Shown piece after piece: positions 4,857-5,934 of a DNA stretch of 5,934 nucleotides. Within the stretch, counting starts at the first letter, position 1. The number at the start of each line of letters is the position of its first letter. A program made the position numbers and the translations under genes. The DNA comes from Solirubrobacteraceae bacterium (lineage in GTDB: Bacteria > Actinomycetota > Thermoleophilia > Solirubrobacterales > Solirubrobacteraceae), in contig JAICUS010000390.1 of the NCBI GenBank assembly GCA_025935735.1, positions 1 to 5,934 on the forward strand, in the 5' to 3' direction. The notes below the pieces were generated by a model. It was not told where the DNA came from and searched no databases. It saw only the letters and a program-made list of their open reading frames with translations.

Positions 4857-5934
4857 CGCTGGGCGGCCTCGCCCAGCGCGGCGCGTGCGCGCTGGAGCTG
4901 CTCCTGCACGCGCGGGAGCGCCGTGCCGCCCTCGCTGATCTTCGACTCGAGCCACGCGCCCTCGGCAAGCAGCTCGTGGTAGCCGGGCACGAGCTCCGGC
5001 GCGTGTTCGCGCACCTCATCCTCGGACAGCTCGGAGAGCGTGCGGTCCGAGTCGACCGCGGTGCGCACCAGGCCGGCCACCACGCCGTGGGCTTGGCGGA
5101 ACGGCATGCCGCGCTTGACGAGCAGGTCCGCGATGTCGGTGGCGGCGGGGAACTCGTCGGCGGCGGCGTCGGCCATGCGCTCGCGGTTGAAGCTGATGCC
5201 CGCGAGCATCCCGGCGGCGGCCGCGATCGTCAGCTCGAGGGTGTCGACCGCGTCGAACAGCCGCTCCTTGTCCTCCTGCAGGTCCTTGTTGTACGTAAGC
5301 GGCAGACCGTGGAGCACGCCGTGAAGGCCGCTGAAGTGCGCGACCACCCGCGGCGCCTTGCCCCGCAGGAGCTCCGCGGCGTCCGGGTTCTTCTTCTGGG
5401 GCATGATGCTCGAGCCCGACGCGAACGAGTCGGACACCTCGCAGAAGCCGAACTCCTCGCTCGACCAGAGCACGATCTCGGCGCCGAGCTGCGACAGGTG
5501 GGTGGCGCAGATCGAGGCGGCGGCCAGGTAGTCGAGCACGAAGTCGCGGCTCGACACGGCGTCGAGTGAGTTCTGGGCCACGGCCGGGAAGCCGAGCTGC
5601 TCGGCCACGTAGCCGCGGTCGGTGTCGAAGTTCACGCCCGCCAGGGCACCGGCGCCGAGCGGCAGGTCGGACGTGAGCTCGACCACGTGGGCGAAGCGGC
5701 GCGAGTCGCGCTCGAGCTTCCAGAACCACGCCAGGAGGTGGTGCGAGAGGTAGACGGGCTGGGCGCGCTGGAGATGCGTGTAGCCGGGCACCGCCCAGTC
5801 GAGGTGGCGCTCTGCCAGGTCCACGATCACATCCAGCAGGTCGAGCAGCGCGCGGCGGTCGCGGTCCGCGTGAGCGCGGACGAACATCGCCACGTCGGTG
5901 GCCACCTGGTCGTTGCGCGACCGCGCGGTGTGGA
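4853..5934 (-). CDS. argH: Argininosuccinate lyase, partial (5' end beyond window)
   Basis: This enzyme carries out the last step of arginine biosynthesis, splitting argininosuccinate into arginine and fumarate as a cytoplasmic homotetramer. About 359 C-terminal residues are visible and the frame stays open to the right edge. Counting from the first whole codon, HTARSRNDQVATD (1-13) is the conserved ArgH active-site segment. The catalytic histidine lies in THLQRAQP (52-59), and the fumarase/lyase superfamily signature GSSIMPQKKNP (173-183) holds the catalytic serine loop. Full-length ArgH is about 460-470 residues, so roughly 105 N-terminal residues are missing. An internal GTG at 5905 lies within the conserved segment and is not the real start. 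The TGA stop overlaps the mpg start, and the last codons form a 9-bp hairpin. Other arg genes may lie to the right, as is common in actinobacteria; this cannot be seen. Confidence 0.96.
   Translation of the reverse strand, partial: HTARSRNDQVATDVAMFVRAHADRDRRALLDLLDVIVDLAERHLDWAVPGYTHLQRAQPVYLSHHLLAWFWKLERDSRRFAHVVELTSDLPLGAGALAGVNFDTDRGYVAEQLGFPAVAQNSLDAVSSRDFVLDYLAAASICATHLSQLGAEIVLWSSEEFGFCEVSDSFASGSSIMPQKKNPDAAELLRGKAPRVVAHFSGLHGVLHGLPLTYNKDLQEDKERLFDAVDTLELTIAAAAGMLAGISFNRERMADAAADEFPAATDIADLLVKRGMPFRQAHGVVAGLVRTAVDSDRTLSELSEDEVREHAPELVPGYHELLAEGAWLESKISEGGTALPRVQEQLQRARAALGEAAQR
4857..4878 (-). promoter_or_regulatory. Hairpin at the argH 3' end abutting the mpg start codon
   Basis: On the transcript strand CGCTGGGCG-AGGC-CGCCCAGCG is a perfect 9-bp stem with a 4-base loop, and the mpg ATG follows the last stem base directly. 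The only Shine-Dalgarno-like stretch for mpg (GGCGAGG) lies in the stem and loop. The hairpin would hide it unless a ribosome finishing argH melts the stem. This fits coupling through the ATGA overlap; the regulatory role is inferred. Confidence 0.5.

Noticed and set aside
4857..4955. N-terminal 33-residue extension of mpg
   Set aside because: These residues are an alternative reading of the argH 3' end. They are Arg/Ala-rich, and family members start near MTADFYARS; the ATGA overlap supports 4856.
5903..5905. GTG at 5905 as the start of argH
   Set aside because: It lies inside the conserved HTARSRNDQVATD segment, and the frame stays open to the window edge, so the gene is simply cut.

Overview
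The window looks like a chromosomal housekeeping segment from a high-GC actinobacterium. The partial 16S rRNA has the normal bacterial EUB338 site and reads GGGGAATCTTGC just after it. From memory this points to the class Thermoleophilia (Solirubrobacterales-like). The phylum is fairly safe; the finer placement needs a database comparison.

Layout, left to right. Positions 1-373 are the 5' quarter of a 16S rRNA gene on the minus strand, cut by the window edge. Positions 374-731 hold no protein gene. This is the rRNA operon control region and leader, read leftward: two tandem sigma70-type promoters, a terminator-like hairpin between them, a boxA-type antitermination element, and several strong hairpins down to the start of 16S. 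tyrS (tyrosyl-tRNA synthetase) lies directly upstream on the same strand, and its stop codon lies inside the -35 box of the first rRNA promoter. Divergent from tyrS, on the plus strand, is a class A penicillin-binding protein (2029-4275) with transmembrane anchor, GT51 glycosyltransferase, transpeptidase and a low-complexity tail. Convergent with it on the minus strand are mpg (3-methyladenine DNA glycosylase) and, overlapping it by ATGA, argH (argininosuccinate lyase), whose 5' end lies beyond the right edge.

The genes serve translation (tyrS, rRNA), cell-wall synthesis (PBP), DNA base repair (mpg) and arginine synthesis (argH). argH-mpg looks like a translationally coupled pair. tyrS and the rRNA operon are co-directional but carry their own signals. 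The gene set resembles the mpg-tyrS neighbourhood known in Mycobacterium tuberculosis, with the PBP gene wedged between in the opposite direction.

I found no mobile element, CRISPR array, tRNA, defence locus or new biological system. What merits a second look is regulatory: the compact tyrS/rrn junction, a 9-bp hairpin abutting the mpg start codon, interlocked convergent stop codons with a GC-rich inverted repeat, and two unusual residues in the PBP glycosyltransferase motifs.
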